A stretch of DNA of 6,178 bases. Source: a bacterium (GTDB lineage Bacteria > Armatimonadota > HRBIN16). Where the stretch lies: contig JANWXG010000164.1 in NCBI GenBank assembly GCA_025057335.1, positions 1 to 6,178 of the forward strand, in the 5' to 3' direction. Below the pieces are notes generated by a model. It did not search any database and had not been told where the DNA came from. It saw nothing but the letters and a program-made list of their open reading frames with translations. Shown here in pieces: positions 4,930 through 6,178 of this stretch. The translations under genes were made by a program, and so were the position numbers. Positions within the stretch are counted from its first letter, which is position 1; every line of letters starts with the position of its first letter.

Positions 4930-5736
4930 GTGCTTGGCGTCTTTGTCATCTCGATACTGGCGGGCACACTGGGAGCGCTACTGGGGTTGGGCGGCGGGAT
5001 TATCCTGGTGCCTGCCCTCATTCTGTTACTGGGCGTGCCCGAAAAGACGGCGGTCGCTACCAGTCTGCTGGGAGTGATTGCGACCTCGGTGACCGCCAGT
5101 ATTTCCCATCTCCGCTACCGTTACGCGAACATCTGCTTGGGGATGTGGCTCACCAGCGGCACAGTAGTGGGTGCGTTGGCAGGCAGTTTGCTGTTTCAGG
5201 TGATGAGCCCGCGCTGGATTGCCCTGCTGTTTGCGCTGATGCAGGGCTACGTGGCGTGGGCGTTGAGTCGCCCCCGTCCTGAACGCCCCGCCGAGGAACA
5301 GGGCGAAGCAAGCTTCCTCTGCCAGCCTGCCCAGTACGTAGATTTCGCCACTGGTCAACCTGTCCGATACGTGCCTCAGCGCTTCGGGATAGGCTGGCTA
5401 ACTAGCGTCGTAGCGGGCGCATTGTCGGCAATACTAGGCGTGGGCGGCGGCATCATCAACCTGCCCGTGATGAACCTTCTGATGAACGTGCCTCTCAAGG
5501 CGGCGGCAGCAACCAGCTCCTTCATGATTGGCATCACGGGCAGCATCAGCGCCACAATTTACCTGCTGAAGGGATACGTAGATCCCGGTCTGGCAGCGCC
5601 CTCTGTGCTGGGAGTGATGGTAGGAGCTCACGTGGGAGCCTCGCTGTCCCGACGGCTACGCTCGCGCGTGTTGCGCAACCTGCTCATCGTGATACTGGTT
5701 ATCAGCGCAGCTCGTATGGCGTGGCGGGCGCTGTAA
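4930..5736 (+). CDS. TauE/SafE (TSUP) family membrane transporter, putative anion exporter
   Basis: This 268-residue integral membrane protein has about eight hydrophobic segments (roughly 2-32, 40-58, 69-91, 95-113, 152-185, 188-212, 220-240 and 248-266). It shows the internal duplication of the TSUP/DUF81 family. The first half has GALLGLGGGIILVPAL (15-30) and AVATS (41-45); the second repeats them as SAILGVGGGIINLPV (166-180) and AAATS (192-196). A hydrophilic linker of about 35 residues joins the halves, and the length fits the family (about 250-270). Members move sulfite, sulfoacetate, organosulfonates or related anions across the inner membrane, but substrate cannot be read here. The GTG start at 4930 is 16 nt after the purH stop; GGAG (4925-4928) is only one nt away, so initiation may depend on coupling to purH translation. 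The same frame has a stop at 4873 and no ATG between, which limits other starts. It is probably co-transcribed with purH, though a purine link is not implied. Confidence 0.93.
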   Translation: MLGVFVISILAGTLGALLGLGGGIILVPALILLLGVPEKTAVATSLLGVIATSVTASISHLRYRYANICLGMWLTSGTVVGALAGSLLFQVMSPRWIALLFALMQGYVAWALSRPRPERPAEEQGEASFLCQPAQYVDFATGQPVRYVPQRFGIGWLTSVVAGALSAILGVGGGIINLPVMNLLMNVPLKAAAATSSFMIGITGSISATIYLLKGYVDPGLAAPSVLGVMVGAHVGASLSRRLRSRVLRNLLIVILVISAARMAWRAL

Positions 5737-5746
5737 GGGAGTCAAG

Positions 5747-6178
5747 CTATCGCAACGGCACAGTGACGCGATACAGTGCCTCTCCACGTACGGCGAGATA
5801 CTCTAGCGAGCCATCCCTGCGGAAGGCAGGCCCCGAAGCGACATAATCGTAAACAGGACCCTCTTTGCCATCCACGACAACAACCACATTGCCACCTTTC
5901 CTCTGCGCCGCGAAAGCGAAATGCGCGCCGTCGCGACGGAACACGGGAGCATAGGCGAACTCGTAGGCACCGTAGCGCCTGCCGTTCACTACCACGAACC
6001 ACTGGTTGCCTCGCCTCGCCACATAGCCGAACCCCTCGCGAGAGGTTTCTGGCAGAGCCTGCGGCGGCTCCATCTGGGAGAGTCCCTTCGCTGGGAAGGG
6101 CGATAGCATCGACACGACCGAGTCGTAGGGGCCCTCTTTCTTTCCGTCTACCACAACAAACTGCTGCCCGCCTCGCTG
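5747..6178 (-). CDS. Beta-propeller / WD40-like repeat protein (partial, N-terminus off right edge)
   Basis: The frame is open to the right edge and ends at a TAG (5747-5749), giving the last 143 residues. It contains three copies of a strand-turn pattern: VVVDGKKEGPYD (8-19), VVVNGRRYGAYE (62-73) and VVVDGKEGPVYD (100-111). Two of these lead into P-x-F-R-R-D-G (78-84 and 117-123) and then a short hydrophobic strand, as in TolB/DPYV-type propeller blades. The first visible blade carries a Pro-rich insertion (about 27-48). Such proteins are usually extracytoplasmic and structural or binding; no active site is visible and the signal peptide would lie outside the window. A GTG at 6154 is only an internal codon of the longer frame, because VVVDG continues upstream of it. 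The gene converges with the TSUP exporter, with 10 nt between the stops and no separate terminator that I can see. Confidence 0.75.
   Translation of the reverse strand, partial: QRGGQQFVVVDGKKEGPYDSVVSMLSPFPAKGLSQMEPPQALPETSREGFGYVARRGNQWFVVVNGRRYGAYEFAYAPVFRRDGAHFAFAAQRKGGNVVVVVDGKEGPVYDYVASGPAFRRDGSLEYLAVRGEALYRVTVPLR

Overview
The window looks like a chromosomal segment from a GC-rich, free-living bacterium. The best lineage clue is the type IV pilin-like protein at 1801-2517. Its FTLIELLVVIAIIAVLAAIL helix, the FSQAREKAR segment behind it and the H-x9-DG signature near the end form a style I associate with large paralogous families in Armatimonadota and Planctomycetes. The DPYV/WD40-like repeat protein at the right edge and the secreted jelly-roll protein at the left edge fit that picture. 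Armatimonadota is my best guess; it is inference, because no rRNA or other decisive marker is present.

Left half, minus strand (1-2590): a promoter with a perfect TTGACA box (2561-2590) drives the pilin-like gene. A 94-nt gap follows, holding an inverted repeat and an extended -10 promoter (TGGTATAAT). Next comes a coiled-coil protein with a C-terminal PD-(D/E)XK nuclease-like domain (684-1697). Its stop codon sits 17 nt before the preferred start of a secreted protein with an N-terminal CBM4/9-like domain, which runs off the left edge (1-666). An alternative upstream ATG of that gene overlaps the nuclease stop as ATGA.

Middle (2600-3238): about 640 bp with no credible gene. It holds two short perfect palindromes and a tandem array of three 101-bp units plus a truncated fourth. 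Each unit contains a long imperfect hairpin of the GTCA..CTGAGC...GCTCAG..TGAC type.

Right half, plus strand (3239-5736): a sigma70-type promoter (TTGACC-17-TACAAT) drives purH (bifunctional AICAR transformylase/IMP cyclohydrolase, last two steps of IMP synthesis). After 16 nt follows an eight-helix TauE/SafE (TSUP) family anion exporter. The two probably share a transcript. A partial beta-propeller-like gene on the minus strand converges on the exporter with 10 nt between the stops and enters from the right edge.

Most of the window is ordinary housekeeping plus lineage-typical secreted and pilin genes. I saw no defence island, CRISPR array, integrase, transposase, tRNA or rRNA. The parts least explained by standard annotation are the 101-bp hairpin array upstream of purH and the modular coiled-coil nuclease protein placed next to a secreted-protein gene.
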